Assembly: GCA_943350395.1 (NCBI GenBank) | Contig: CALRAD010000004.1 | Span: 1-64,000, forward strand | Origin: Candidatus Peribacteria bacterium | GTDB lineage: Bacteria; Patescibacteriota; Gracilibacteria; Peribacterales; Peribacteraceae | Direction: 5' to 3' | Length of the DNA: 64,000 nt | Shown: one piece after another, positions 24,755 through 32,770 of the stretch | Layout: the number at the start of each line of letters is the position of its first letter | How positions within the stretch are numbered: position 1 is the first letter of the stretch | Position numbers and translations under genes: made by a program | The notes under the pieces: model-generated | What the model saw: only the letters and a program-made list of their open reading frames with translations | Database searches by the model: none | Told to the model about the DNA's origin: nothing

Positions 24755-25765
24755 ATGAATCGTTTCTTCTGGCGACCATTGCTCGCATCTGCATTGCTCG
24801 GTTTTTCGGTGACACTGCATGCCCAGACTCCGATGTTCACGGATCTCCCGAAGGACAGTCCGATTCTTCCTGCGGTTCTGTACTTGCAGGAGAAGGGCAT
24901 TGTGCAGGCGGCTCCGTTATTCAATCCGAACGGAAAACTCACGCGAGCGCAGGCAGCCAAGATCATCGTTGCTCCCCTGGTCTCATCCGAAGAACTGAGG
25001 AAAATTGTGTCGTCGCAGTTCAGTGATGTGCCTGCGGACCAGTGGTACATGCCGTATGCCGAAGCAGCGCGCTCGCTCGGGATTGTTGACAGCGCTCCGG
25101 CGTTCAAGCCGAGCGCGAACGTAACGAAGGCAGCATTCATCAAGATGCTTTTATCTTCAAAGAAGATCAGTGCGTCCTCAACATATTCTGAATTTATGCT
25201 CCCGCTCAGCGCCGACATCGCCGACGCAAAGGCATGGTTTTACCCTGTGATGCGTTATGCGCTCTCGGCTTCGTTAACCGCTGTCGGTCAGGACGGGATG
25301 CTCACCCCCAACAAAGAAATTACACGCGGTGAGATGGCACTTTTGACCTATCGTCTTGCGATGTACAAAGAAGGTCGAAGAACTCAGGCACTACTTTCTC
25401 AGACCGAGACGGAGATCGCGAATGTCCTCAAAATGCTGGATGCAAAAAGTATCGAGCAGGCCGAATGGGCTTCCGCACGATCGATCATCACGGTACGTGG
25501 CGCTCTTGCTTCTCGCCCCACAGAGCCTCTTGTGAAAGGTGCGGTAAAGATTGCGGAAGGATTTCAATCGCTTGTGAAGGGATACAAAGCCGGTGTCACA
25601 GGAGATCTCGATCTTGTCCTCGTGCTTGCAAAGGAAGCGTACGCCTACGGTGACAAGGCGATCGCATTCGCACCCGGGCTCCAGACGATTGCCACGCAGA
25701 TGCAGGCAATCGCCAAGAACATGGCGGATCAGGCGAGGGAGACGAAGGCATCGCCAGCGCAGTAA
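24755..25765 (+). CDS. Exported SLH-domain protein
   Basis: 336 residues, start at 24755 giving signal peptide RPLLASALLGFSVTLHAQ. Three S-layer-homology repeats span about residues 25-205: FTDLPKDSPILPAVLYLQEK with LTRAQAAKIIV, FSDVPADQWYMPYAEAARSL with VTKAAFIKMLL, and DAKAWFYPVMRYALSA with ITRGEMALLTYRL. SLH domains bind pyruvylated secondary wall polymer in characterised bacteria. The last 130 residues are helical (TETEIANVLKMLDAKSIEQ; KGYKAGVTGDLDLVLVLA) with no known fold. It may help anchor the S-layer encoded at 55833. TACGAT ends 7 nt before the ATG. Confidence 0.9.
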   Translation: MNRFFWRPLLASALLGFSVTLHAQTPMFTDLPKDSPILPAVLYLQEKGIVQAAPLFNPNGKLTRAQAAKIIVAPLVSSEELRKIVSSQFSDVPADQWYMPYAEAARSLGIVDSAPAFKPSANVTKAAFIKMLLSSKKISASSTYSEFMLPLSADIADAKAWFYPVMRYALSASLTAVGQDGMLTPNKEITRGEMALLTYRLAMYKEGRRTQALLSQTETEIANVLKMLDAKSIEQAEWASARSIITVRGALASRPTEPLVKGAVKIAEGFQSLVKGYKAGVTGDLDLVLVLAKEAYAYGDKAIAFAPGLQTIATQMQAIAKNMADQARETKASPAQ

Positions 25766-26599
25766 TCACACGGAGATGTACCGTGCGTACTCCGTTTCCA
25801 GATACGCATCGAAATGTTTCATGAGCTCTTTCAGTGTGTCCGGAATTTTGATCACCGTGTTGTCGATACGATGAATCGGCAGAATTTTATTGGAGGTGCT
25901 CGTGAGGAAAAATCCGTCGTACTTGGAAATATTGCTCAGAGGAATCGGCTCTTCCTGAATGTCATAGCCGTTCTTCTTTGCAATTTTCAAAACATTGCTG
26001 CGCATCACACCCTCAAGAATGGCTTCTTTTGGCGGAGAAATGATCGTGCGATTCTTCATCGCAAGAAGATTCGTGCCGGTTCCTTCCGTGATATTTCCGC
26101 TTCGGTCGATCAGGAGCGCATCATGGCATCCGGCTTCTTTTGCTTTTTTGTAGAAGAGGTAACTCGGGAGCATATTCAGCGTCTTTGCATTCGGCAGCAG
26201 CCTTTCGTACTCTGTGGTGATCACCGCCACACCGTCGCGGAAAAGTTTTTTGTCCGGGAATTTTGGTGTGAGGGGAAGAATGAACAGGAGTGCTTCTTCG
26301 GCAGTTTTTGCCCCGATCAGAAGAATTTTGAGGTTGCACGTGTCAGCAGAAATTTTTGTGAGCAGGGCAGTCATCCATTCTCCGATCATTACTTCATTGA
26401 GTGCATGTTTGAGCTCTATGGCTGCAGCCGATGTCATCAATCGCTTGAGATGCTCAGGAAGAAACACCGGCTTCCCGTGCACGACGCGAATTGTTTCGTA
26501 GACACCGAAACCATACGCGTACTCGATATTGGAAACGGGGATGACGGCGTCTGTCATCGGCAGAACAGAGCCGTTTTTCGAGAAAAAGTCGAAAGGCAT
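25766..26599 (-). CDS. Class IV (branched-chain/D-amino acid type) aminotransferase
   Basis: 277 residues, fold-type IV PLP enzyme. N-terminal block IEYAYGFGVYETIRVVHGKP; the PLP Lys is expected in the PNAKTLNMLPSYLFYKKAKE stretch; then GCHDALLIDRSGNITEGTGTN with the family's E-x-G signature and LEGVMRSNVLKIAKK. Relatives are BCAT (IlvE), D-alanine aminotransferase and 4-amino-4-deoxychorismate lyase, which cannot be separated safely by eye. In a wall-rich neighbourhood a D-amino acid route is possible but speculative. It converges with the SLH gene with no gap. Confidence 0.88.
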   Translation of the reverse strand: MPFDFFSKNGSVLPMTDAVIPVSNIEYAYGFGVYETIRVVHGKPVFLPEHLKRLMTSAAAIELKHALNEVMIGEWMTALLTKISADTCNLKILLIGAKTAEEALLFILPLTPKFPDKKLFRDGVAVITTEYERLLPNAKTLNMLPSYLFYKKAKEAGCHDALLIDRSGNITEGTGTNLLAMKNRTIISPPKEAILEGVMRSNVLKIAKKNGYDIQEEPIPLSNISKYDGFFLTSTSNKILPIHRIDNTVIKIPDTLKELMKHFDAYLETEYARYISV

Positions 26600-26646
26600 A
26601 ACGACATTGTGTCATGAGTATTCTACAAATGATACAAGGGCGATGT

Positions 26647-26907
26647 CTACGAGGCAGGAGTCGGGGGTTGATTGTGCTCGAGTGATTTCTGAGTCCGCAT
26701 TCTTACGGCGGCAGCAAGGTAGACAGGCCTTGTGAACAGTTGTTCAGCTTCCCGATTTGCCACAACGCTCGATTGTCTGCTTTCGATATAGGCAATGCAT
26801 GCTTGGATTCTTTCTTCGGGCAAAGGTACATCCTGCAGTTTTTCTTTTGCCGGCTCAGGTTGTTCCGCCAAGTCTTCTAGACGCAGAAATTGTTCATCGA
26901 CGCTCAT
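26647..26907 (-). CDS. Hypothetical protein, 86 aa
   Basis: Small acidic, soluble, helix-rich protein without recognised domain: MSVDEQFLRLEDLAEQPEPA, then IQACIAYIESRQSSVVANRE and a C-terminal AAAVRMRTQKSLEHNQ. A convincing promoter precedes it on the minus strand: TTGACG, 16-nt spacer, GATACT ending 8 nt before ATG 26907. This supports a real gene and this start over one 9 nt upstream. No operon partner. Confidence 0.55.
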   Translation of the reverse strand: MSVDEQFLRLEDLAEQPEPAKEKLQDVPLPEERIQACIAYIESRQSSVVANREAEQLFTRPVYLAAAVRMRTQKSLEHNQPPTPAS

Positions 26908-27083
26908 AGGATACAAGTATCACCTTTTTGGACTCTTCGTCAAAGTGACGGCATTCTTCCATCGGTTTTTTGATTCTGTCATTGGTTATTCCATCGCCTT
27001 GTGAAGTGCTGCGATAACGGCGATTTCCTTGTTGCATATTTTTTTAACCGTGTACACTGAAAGGAATTCTCCCTCCTCTTCCC

Positions 27084-27683
27084 ATGAACATCCGTCCTTA
27101 CGCCGCAGAACTTCTCGGCACATTTCTTCTAGCACTTCTTGTGCACCTCTCGATCGGTGCAGGTTTCCCTGTTCCGACACCCGTCATCGCAGGTCTCACG
27201 CTCGGCCTTCTCGTCTACATGCTTGGTGGTATCAGCGGTGCGCACGTCAATCCTGCAGTGACGATCGGACTGCTCAGCATCGGAAAAATTTCGTGGTCCG
27301 AGGCGGTTCGGTACATTGCCGCTCAACTTCTTGGTGGCTCACTCGCTCTCATGTTTGGCAAGGCTCTTCTCGGTGCTCCTCTGGCTCTCACGGCAGGGAA
27401 TTCAATCATGATTCTTGTTGCCGAGGCACTTGGTGCAGCGATTCTCGTCCTTGGTGTTTCCTCCGTGGTGCATGGAAAAGCTCCGCACGATGCGTCCGGT
27501 CTCACGATCGGTACATCGCTCGCACTCGGTGCCATGGCGGCATCGGTGCAGGCAAATGGTGTCGTAAATCCGGCCGTCGCCCTTGGCATCGGCTCTCTTT
27601 CTGCCGCCTATATCATCGGTCCGATTGTTGGCGGCGTGATCGCTGCACAGCTGTATCAGGCTCTCTCGAAGCACGCAGCGTAG
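27084..27683 (+). CDS. Aquaporin/glycerol facilitator family (MIP) channel
   Basis: 199-residue polytopic inner-membrane channel with six predicted spans and both half-helix motifs: HVNPAVTIG (near residue 54) and VVNPAVALG (near residue 156). The N-terminal ELLGTFLLALLVHLSIGAG and the VAEALGAAILVLGVSSVVHG repeat show the internal duplication of MIP proteins. The second motif has Val after NPA where selectivity-filter Arg is usual, and the protein is shorter than typical (about 230), so it may pass solutes other than pure water. It is preceded by TACACT and a leader of about 30 nt. Confidence 0.9.
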   Translation: MNIRPYAAELLGTFLLALLVHLSIGAGFPVPTPVIAGLTLGLLVYMLGGISGAHVNPAVTIGLLSIGKISWSEAVRYIAAQLLGGSLALMFGKALLGAPLALTAGNSIMILVAEALGAAILVLGVSSVVHGKAPHDASGLTIGTSLALGAMAASVQANGVVNPAVALGIGSLSAAYIIGPIVGGVIAAQLYQALSKHAA

Positions 27684-27697
27684 AGAGGTGTTCGATG

Positions 27698-27773
27698 TGG
27701 CAGGCGCTGTAGGGATCGAACCTACGACCTTCGGTTTTGGAGACCGACGCTCTACCGACTGAGCTAAGCGCCT
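27698..27773 (-). tRNA. trnW: tRNA-Trp (anticodon CCA)
   Basis: 76 nt on the minus strand including an encoded 3' CCA. Acceptor stem AGGCGCT/AGCGCCT, D arm with AGCTCAGTCGGTAGAGC, anticodon loop CTCCAAA (anticodon CCA) on a CGGT/ACCG stem, and T arm GTAGGTTCGATCCCTAC. It sits between the aquaporin gene and topA. Confidence 0.96.
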
Positions 27774-27826
27774 AGGTGAAATGATTGTATCGGATTTAGA
27801 GCTTGCAGACAGAGTAAATGCAAACC

Positions 27827-30250
27827 CTAACCCTTTTTCTTTCCCCACCCTCCTCTTCCTTTCCATTTACTTGGAGGAGCCTCGCGCTTTTTCTTGAGGA
27901 TCTCAGCAGCGTCTTCGTTCGTAAGTGTTGCGGCATCATATTTCTTGCCGACGGAAGCGTTCGTCGTGCCGTCCGTGATATAGGGGCCGAAGCGACCTTC
28001 TTTCAGAAACATTTCCGACTTTGTGACCGGATCGATGCCAAGTGATCGTGCGGCTGCCGCTTTCTGTGCTTTGTTTGCGATCATCTCCAGAGCCATTGGA
28101 AGATCCACGCCGAGCGGGGAAAGATCTTTCGGGAGTGAGACGCTTCCGGTCGGTGTCTTGATGTACGGACCGAAGCGACCGAGGTGCAATTCTACTACGC
28201 CGCCCGTCGCGTCTTTGCCGAGTGTCCTCGGGAATGACAGAAGGCCTTTTGCTTCCTCAAGCGTGACGGTGTCCACGGACATTCCTTTGAAGAGTGACGC
28301 GGCTTTCAATTTCCCTTTTTGCTCTTCTTTGTCTTTCTTGCTCTTCTTCTCTTTGTCCCAGAGCCCAAGTTGCACGTATGCTCCGAATCTTCCCGTACGT
28401 ACGACGATCGGAAGACCGGTGGATTCATCGATTCCGAGATGTCTGTCCTTCATGACGTCTTCCTTCTTGATGTCTTTCGTTTTCTCGGCAACCAGTTTTT
28501 GAAACGGCTGAAAGAAGCTCTTGATGAACGGCACCCATTTCTCCGTGCCTTCCGCGATGTCATCGAGACGATTCTCCATGTGCGCGGTGAACTTGAGATC
28601 AACGATATCCGGGAAATGCGCGACGAGGAGATCCGTGACGGTGAAGGCGATGTCTTCGGGGATGAGTTGCTTTCCTTCTTTGCGGACATAGCCGCGTTGT
28701 TGAATCGTTGAGATGGTCGGTGCGTAGGTGCTTGGCCTGCCGATGCCTTCCTCTTCAAGTTTCTTGACGAGACTTGCTTCCGTGTACCGCGCGGGCGGCT
28801 TGGTGAAGTGTTGTTCGGGTTTCACTTCGTTGCACGAGAGTGACTCCCCTTCTTTCAATTCTGGCAGGAACTTCTCGCCGTCACCTGCTTCTCCTTCCTG
28901 CTTCTCCTTTTCGATCTGGTCTTCGTCTTTGTCTTCGAAGTAGACGCGGAGGAATCCATCGAAGAGCACCGTCTGACCTGTGGCACGGAAAATATACGCA
29001 TTACCTCCTCCACTTACCGAAATATCCGCGCCGATGCGCTTCAGCTCTGCCCCTGCCATCTGCGTTGCCATCGTGCGGTTCCAGATCAAGCTGTAGAGCT
29101 TCATTTGCTGCTCGTCGAGCACGCCTTTCAGCGACTCGGGCGTACGGCTCACTTCAGTCGGACGAATCGCTTCGTGCGCTTCTTGTGCGCCTTTACTTTT
29201 GGTTTTATAGATTCTCGGACTTGCTAGCACGTATTCGCGACCATACAATTTTTGCACGGTCTCTTTCGTGTCGGCGAGCGCTTTCTCGCTTAAGTTTACC
29301 GAGTCTGTTCGCATGTAGGTGATGAGACCCGAAGACCCAGCCCCTTTGCCGAGGCTTACTCCTTCGTAGAGTTGTTGTGCGACGACCATTGTTTGCTTCA
29401 GCGAGAAGCCGAGTTTCCGCCCTGCTTCTTGTTGTAGCGTGGAAGTTGTAAACGGTGCAGGCGGAGTTTTCTTCAGTTCTTTCGTATCAATTTTTGTGAC
29501 GGAGAATGCTTGCCCCGTGATGTCTTTTACGACTGCGGAAGATTCTGCTTCCGAGTGAGGAACAAATCCTTCACCATTTTTTTCTTTCAGGCTTGCCGTA
29601 AATTCCTCTTGCCCTGAACCGGAGCCATCAGGCGACTGGTGCGGGGTTCCCTTCCTTAGATCGACCTCAATGCTCCAGTACTCCTCTGCATTAAATGCTT
29701 TGATCTCGCGCTCCCGGTCGACGATCACGCGAACGGCGACGGATTGCACGCGACCTGCGGAGAGTCCGCGGTACACTTTTTTCCACAGAAAAGGAGAGAG
29801 CGTGTAACCGACGAGGCGATCCAGCACTCTTCGTGCCTGTTGCGCATGGATAAGTTTGAAATCAAGTGTTCTTGGGTGTTCGATTGCAGCCTTGATCGCA
29901 CTCTCGGTGATTTCATGGAACACAATGCGATTGATCGTCTCCGGATTCTTGACTTTCAGTGCTTCCAGTAAATGCCAGCCGATGGCTTCCCCTTCGCGGT
30001 CTTCATCAGTTGCGATCCAGAGAGTTTCGGCTTCTTTCAGGGCTTTCCTCAGGTTTTTGACCGTCGTCTCTTTCTCCTTCGGGATCACGTACGTCGGCTC
30101 GAAGTCGTGCTCGGTGTCGATGCCGATTTCGGAGGTCGGAAGATCTCGGATGTGTCCCATGCTCGATTCCACAACATAGTCTTTTCCCAAAAATTTCTTG
30201 ATGGTTTTCGCCTTGGTCGGGCTTTCGACGATAACTAAGTTCTTGGTCAT
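27827..30250 (-). CDS. topA: DNA topoisomerase I
   Basis: 807-residue type IA topoisomerase, which relaxes negative supercoils. The Toprim domain is at the N terminus (LVIVESPTKAKTI; ATDEDREGEAIGWH with the acidic triad). The central region has RRVLDRLVGYTLSP and GLSAGRVQSVAVR, and the active-site Tyr is in GLITYMRTDSVNLS. C-terminal zinc fingers are replaced by three GRFGAYVQLG / GRFGPYIKTP / GRFGPYITDG repeats and a basic tail ending WGKKKG, a pattern known from many Gram-positive and CPR TopA proteins. It is divergent from HU across a 298-bp gap, a sensible pairing of nucleoid and supercoiling genes. Confidence 0.97.
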   Translation of the reverse strand: MTKNLVIVESPTKAKTIKKFLGKDYVVESSMGHIRDLPTSEIGIDTEHDFEPTYVIPKEKETTVKNLRKALKEAETLWIATDEDREGEAIGWHLLEALKVKNPETINRIVFHEITESAIKAAIEHPRTLDFKLIHAQQARRVLDRLVGYTLSPFLWKKVYRGLSAGRVQSVAVRVIVDREREIKAFNAEEYWSIEVDLRKGTPHQSPDGSGSGQEEFTASLKEKNGEGFVPHSEAESSAVVKDITGQAFSVTKIDTKELKKTPPAPFTTSTLQQEAGRKLGFSLKQTMVVAQQLYEGVSLGKGAGSSGLITYMRTDSVNLSEKALADTKETVQKLYGREYVLASPRIYKTKSKGAQEAHEAIRPTEVSRTPESLKGVLDEQQMKLYSLIWNRTMATQMAGAELKRIGADISVSGGGNAYIFRATGQTVLFDGFLRVYFEDKDEDQIEKEKQEGEAGDGEKFLPELKEGESLSCNEVKPEQHFTKPPARYTEASLVKKLEEEGIGRPSTYAPTISTIQQRGYVRKEGKQLIPEDIAFTVTDLLVAHFPDIVDLKFTAHMENRLDDIAEGTEKWVPFIKSFFQPFQKLVAEKTKDIKKEDVMKDRHLGIDESTGLPIVVRTGRFGAYVQLGLWDKEKKSKKDKEEQKGKLKAASLFKGMSVDTVTLEEAKGLLSFPRTLGKDATGGVVELHLGRFGPYIKTPTGSVSLPKDLSPLGVDLPMALEMIANKAQKAAAARSLGIDPVTKSEMFLKEGRFGPYITDGTTNASVGKKYDAATLTNEDAAEILKKKREAPPSKWKGRGGWGKKKG

Positions 30251-30548
30251 GGTTGGCAGAGAGGATCGTTGATGAATGATTCTTTGTCAAAGGGTGCGGT
30301 GCGTTTGCGAATATTTTTGCGCAGAATGCACAGCGGAAGATAATCATTGACCAATCAGTCATTTAGTCTTTTATATTAAGATTATTTTTGTGAAATGTTC
30401 TCACACTGTACTCAGAAATTTTGGCTTCCTATAGCCATTTTCACGATCGCATGCGGAAATCAAGGGATTCTCTTATGAATTTTGGCTTGCGGCTGCGATT
30501 TTCATCGGTACAATTTGAACCATCTTATTTCCTACTCCCCCCTTAGCT
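30251..30548. promoter_or_regulatory. topA-HU divergent intergenic region
   Basis: Towards topA the minus strand has TTGACA (30284-30279) about 17 nt from a weak GATCCT. Towards HU there are two candidates: TTGACC (30347-30352) with TTTATATT, and TTGCGG (30487-30492), 16-nt spacer, TACAAT (30509-30514), the last about 34 nt before the HU start. An imperfect direct repeat beginning AATTTTGGCTT occurs at 30418 and 30479 and overlaps the second promoter. A hairpin-forming GTGCGTTTGCG/TGCGCAGAATGCAC pair lies at about 30299-30332. Confidence 0.5.
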
Positions 30549-30824
30549 ATGTCTAAGCAAGAATTGATCGCCGCGATCGCAGACGCCGCCGGCATCACCA
30601 AGCGCGCCGCTTCCGACGCCCTCGAGGCTCTGATCGGTACGATCACCAAGGAACTGAAGAAAGGCCACAACGTCACGATCACGGGCTTCGGCACGTATAG
30701 AGTCTCCAAGCGTCAGGCTCGCATGGGTGTGAACCCACGCAATCCGACCCAGAAGATCTCCATCCCTGCGATGAAGGTTCCTTCGTTCAAGGCTGGAAAG
30801 ACACTCAAGGACGCTGTCCGCTAA
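30549..30824 (+). CDS. hup: HU-family DNA-binding protein
   Basis: 91 residues, full HU length. It starts MSKQELIAAIADAAGITKRA, with the conserved helix pair and NVTITGFGTYRVSKRQAR. The flexible-arm region is GVNPRNPTQKISIPA, where the Pro intercalates into bent DNA, followed by the terminal PSFKAGKTLKDAVR. It is a nucleoid protein acting as a dimer. Codons are strongly biased to C-ending forms, as expected for high expression. Own promoter and terminator; monocistronic. Confidence 0.98.
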   Translation: MSKQELIAAIADAAGITKRAASDALEALIGTITKELKKGHNVTITGFGTYRVSKRQARMGVNPRNPTQKISIPAMKVPSFKAGKTLKDAVR

Positions 30825-30848
30825 TTGAGTTCGCCATTTTGACATTCA

Positions 30849-30877
30849 AAAGAGACCCCCGTAAGGGGGTCTTTTTT
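30849..30877 (+). terminator. Terminator of HU gene
   Basis: AGACCCCC-GTAA-GGGGGTCT followed by TTTTTT: an 8-bp stem with perfect T-run, about 25 nt after the stop codon. Confidence 0.93.
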
Positions 30878-30884
30878 TGTGCGG

Positions 30885-30998
30885 TCCTCACCTCCCCCAC
30901 TCCCTAACCCTCTCCCCCGAGGGGGGAGAGGGAAATGTATGCTTTACTAAAAACAGAGCTTCCTTCCCCGTCGGGGGAAGGACTGAGGATGGGGGAGC
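30885..30998 (+). repeat. Palindromic repeat pair between HU and RhuM-Fic
   Basis: Two hairpins: CCCTCTCCCCC-GA-GGGGGGAGAGGG (with a CTCACCTCCCCC lead-in) and CTTCCTTCCCCGTCGGGGGAAG followed by GATGGGGGAG. The lead-in and core match the element at 60690-60732. Together they fill most of the 215-bp gap. Confidence 0.8.
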
Positions 30999-31039
30999 GG
31001 ATGAGAATTATATTATTTTCTCTGTGCTAGTATTCCCTC

Positions 31040-32044
31040 ATGCCCACAAATACTTCCGAAACAGAACTCATTATCTACGAATCCAAAGACGGAAAAATGA
31101 AGCTGAGCGTGAATGTCGACGGTGACACTATTTGGTTGCCGCAGCAGGACATTGCCTCTCTTTTTGACGTGAATGTTCCGGCGGTTTCGAAACACATCAA
31201 GCATATCTACGAAGACGGTGAGCTGAAAGAAAAAGGAACTCTTTCCAAAATGGAAACAGTTCGCAAAGAGGGGAAGAGAGAGGTGAAACGCACGGTCGAA
31301 AGTTACAGCCTCGATATGATTCTCAGCATCGGGTACCGCGTGAATTCGAAGCGTGCAACACAGTTCCGTATCTGGGCATCGCAGGTCTTGAAGCAGCATC
31401 TTCTCAAGGGATATACGATCAACAGGAGTCGCCTCGAGAGTGCCAGGCATGACGAGCTCAAGGCTGCGGTGCATCTCATCAAGCAGACGATCGAACGGAA
31501 GCAATTAACGGGTTCCGAATCGGAAGGACTCCTCAAGGTGATTACGGACTACGCACACACGTGGTCGATGCTCGACCAGTTTGATAAGGAGGAACTCACT
31601 GCTCCGAAGAGTCAGCGTGGCAGTCGTTTTCAATTTGGCTACGATGACGTGCAATCGATCGTGCGTGCGCTCAAGAAAAATCTGATGCGTCGTCGCGAAG
31701 CGAGTGATCTGTTCGGACGGGAGAAAGGCGACGCTGTACAGCGTATTCTCGGGGCGCTTGAACAGACGTTTGATCAGCAGGAATTGTACGATTCGATCGA
31801 GACGAAAGCCGCGCATCTTCTCTACTTCATGATCAAGGATCATCCGTTCGTGGACGGCAATAAGCGTATCGCTGCGTTCCTCTTCGTCGTATACCTCACG
31901 CGTACGAAATACTTGAGTGACTACGATGGCGAAAGAAAGTTCAATGATAATGCACTCGTGGCTCTTGTCCTGCTCGTTGCCGAGAGCAATCCGAAGCATA
32001 AAGATTTGATGATCAAGCTCATCATGAATTTCGTGCACGGTTAG
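31040..32044 (+). CDS. RhuM-Fic/DOC fusion protein
   Basis: 334 residues. The N-terminal half (about 1-190) is a RhuM-type domain: ELIIYESKDGKMKLSVNVDG, TIWLPQQDIASLFDVNVPAV and a helix-turn-helix-like SKHIKHIYEDGEL, then SYSLDMILSIGYRVNSKRAT. The C-terminal Fic/DOC domain (about 215-330) has HPFVDGNKRIAAF, the AMP/phospho-transfer motif with the loop GNK instead of GNGR, as in Doc-like kinases that phosphorylate EF-Tu. The pair occurs widely as a putative toxin or effector with no separate antitoxin. An extended -10 TGC-TAGTAT ends 6 nt before the ATG. The stop codon merges with the inverted-repeat element at 32043. Confidence 0.92.
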   Translation: MPTNTSETELIIYESKDGKMKLSVNVDGDTIWLPQQDIASLFDVNVPAVSKHIKHIYEDGELKEKGTLSKMETVRKEGKREVKRTVESYSLDMILSIGYRVNSKRATQFRIWASQVLKQHLLKGYTINRSRLESARHDELKAAVHLIKQTIERKQLTGSESEGLLKVITDYAHTWSMLDQFDKEELTAPKSQRGSRFQFGYDDVQSIVRALKKNLMRRREASDLFGREKGDAVQRILGALEQTFDQQELYDSIETKAAHLLYFMIKDHPFVDGNKRIAAFLFVVYLTRTKYLSDYDGERKFNDNALVALVLLVAESNPKHKDLMIKLIMNFVHG

Positions 32045-32165
32045 GAACCTCTGAAAAATGCATGCTGCTTCGTCAACAGCGCTGAAATTTTTCTCAACGT
32101 ATACGAATACGCCTTGAAAAATTTCAGCTTGTTTCCTCGCATCCTGCAATTTTTGAGAGGTTCCT
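32043..32165. repeat. MITE-like inverted-repeat element
   Basis: Terminal arms AGGAACCTCTGAAAAATGCA (32043-32062) and its near-perfect complement at 32145-32165; nested inner arms GCTGAAATTTTTCTCAA and TTGAAAAATTTCAGC. The whole 123-bp unit can fold into one long hairpin. No coding capacity. Confidence 0.82.
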
Positions 32166-32225
32166 TTGGCTCGTGGTCACTAATCACTAGCCACTAGCCA
32201 CTCTTTTCTCTATCCTCTCCCGCAC

Positions 32226-32762
32226 ATGGACAAGGTCATTATTGACACCCTCGGCCAGCTTCTTACGTTCTTGCAGATCCCGTTCACGGCGATTACGGTC
32301 AAGCAGGAAGGGGACATTCAGCGCGTCGATGTCGTGTCGCCCGAGGCGAGCCGCCTGATCGGCTGGCACGGCGAGACGCTGAATTCCGTGCAGCATCTCC
32401 TCAAGTCGCTCATCCGCTCGATTCAGAAGACAGAGCGTGCACCGTTTTTGGTGGTCGATGTCGACGGCTACAGACTCATGCAGGAAGACAAAGTGAAGAA
32501 GATCGCAGAAGCAAAGGCGGATTTTGTGCGTCGCACAGGTAGCCGCGTGACGCTCTCGCCGATGAGTCCCTACTTCCGCCGCATTGTGCATATGCATATT
32601 GCAAGCAACCCTGCACTTTCTGATCTCGCGACCGAAAGTATGGGAGAAGGGGACTACCGTCAGGTAGTGATTCGCCTCAAAGAAGAGACACAGGGAGACG
32701 AAACGGTGAGCGAAGAGCTTTCACCGGTGATGTCCGATGGGCTTGAGAATTTGGATGTGTAA
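32226..32762 (+). CDS. khpB: KhpB/Jag-type RNA-binding protein (KH + R3H)
   Basis: 178 residues. The KH domain (about 1-80) has the GXXG-like loop in ASRLIGWHGETLNSVQHLL, and the C-terminal R3H domain (about 95-160) has SPMSPYFRRIVHMHIAS, with the Arg/His pair that contacts single-stranded nucleic acid. An acidic tail follows. The N-terminal Jag-N domain found in many Firmicutes is missing. Jag/KhpB is usually encoded next to yidC and rnpA; here those genes lie 18 kb away. It acts with KhpA in RNA regulation of cell division and wall growth in Gram-positives; the same role here is inference. Convergent with dnaJ, 8 nt apart. Confidence 0.9.
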   Translation: MDKVIIDTLGQLLTFLQIPFTAITVKQEGDIQRVDVVSPEASRLIGWHGETLNSVQHLLKSLIRSIQKTERAPFLVVDVDGYRLMQEDKVKKIAEAKADFVRRTGSRVTLSPMSPYFRRIVHMHIASNPALSDLATESMGEGDYRQVVIRLKEETQGDETVSEELSPVMSDGLENLDV

Positions 32763-32770
32763 TCGATGGT

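Noticed and set aside
27029-27712. 227-codon frame overlapping the aquaporin gene
   Set aside because: Out of frame with the clear MIP channel; rich in Arg, Ser, Cys and His, as expected for a shadow frame.
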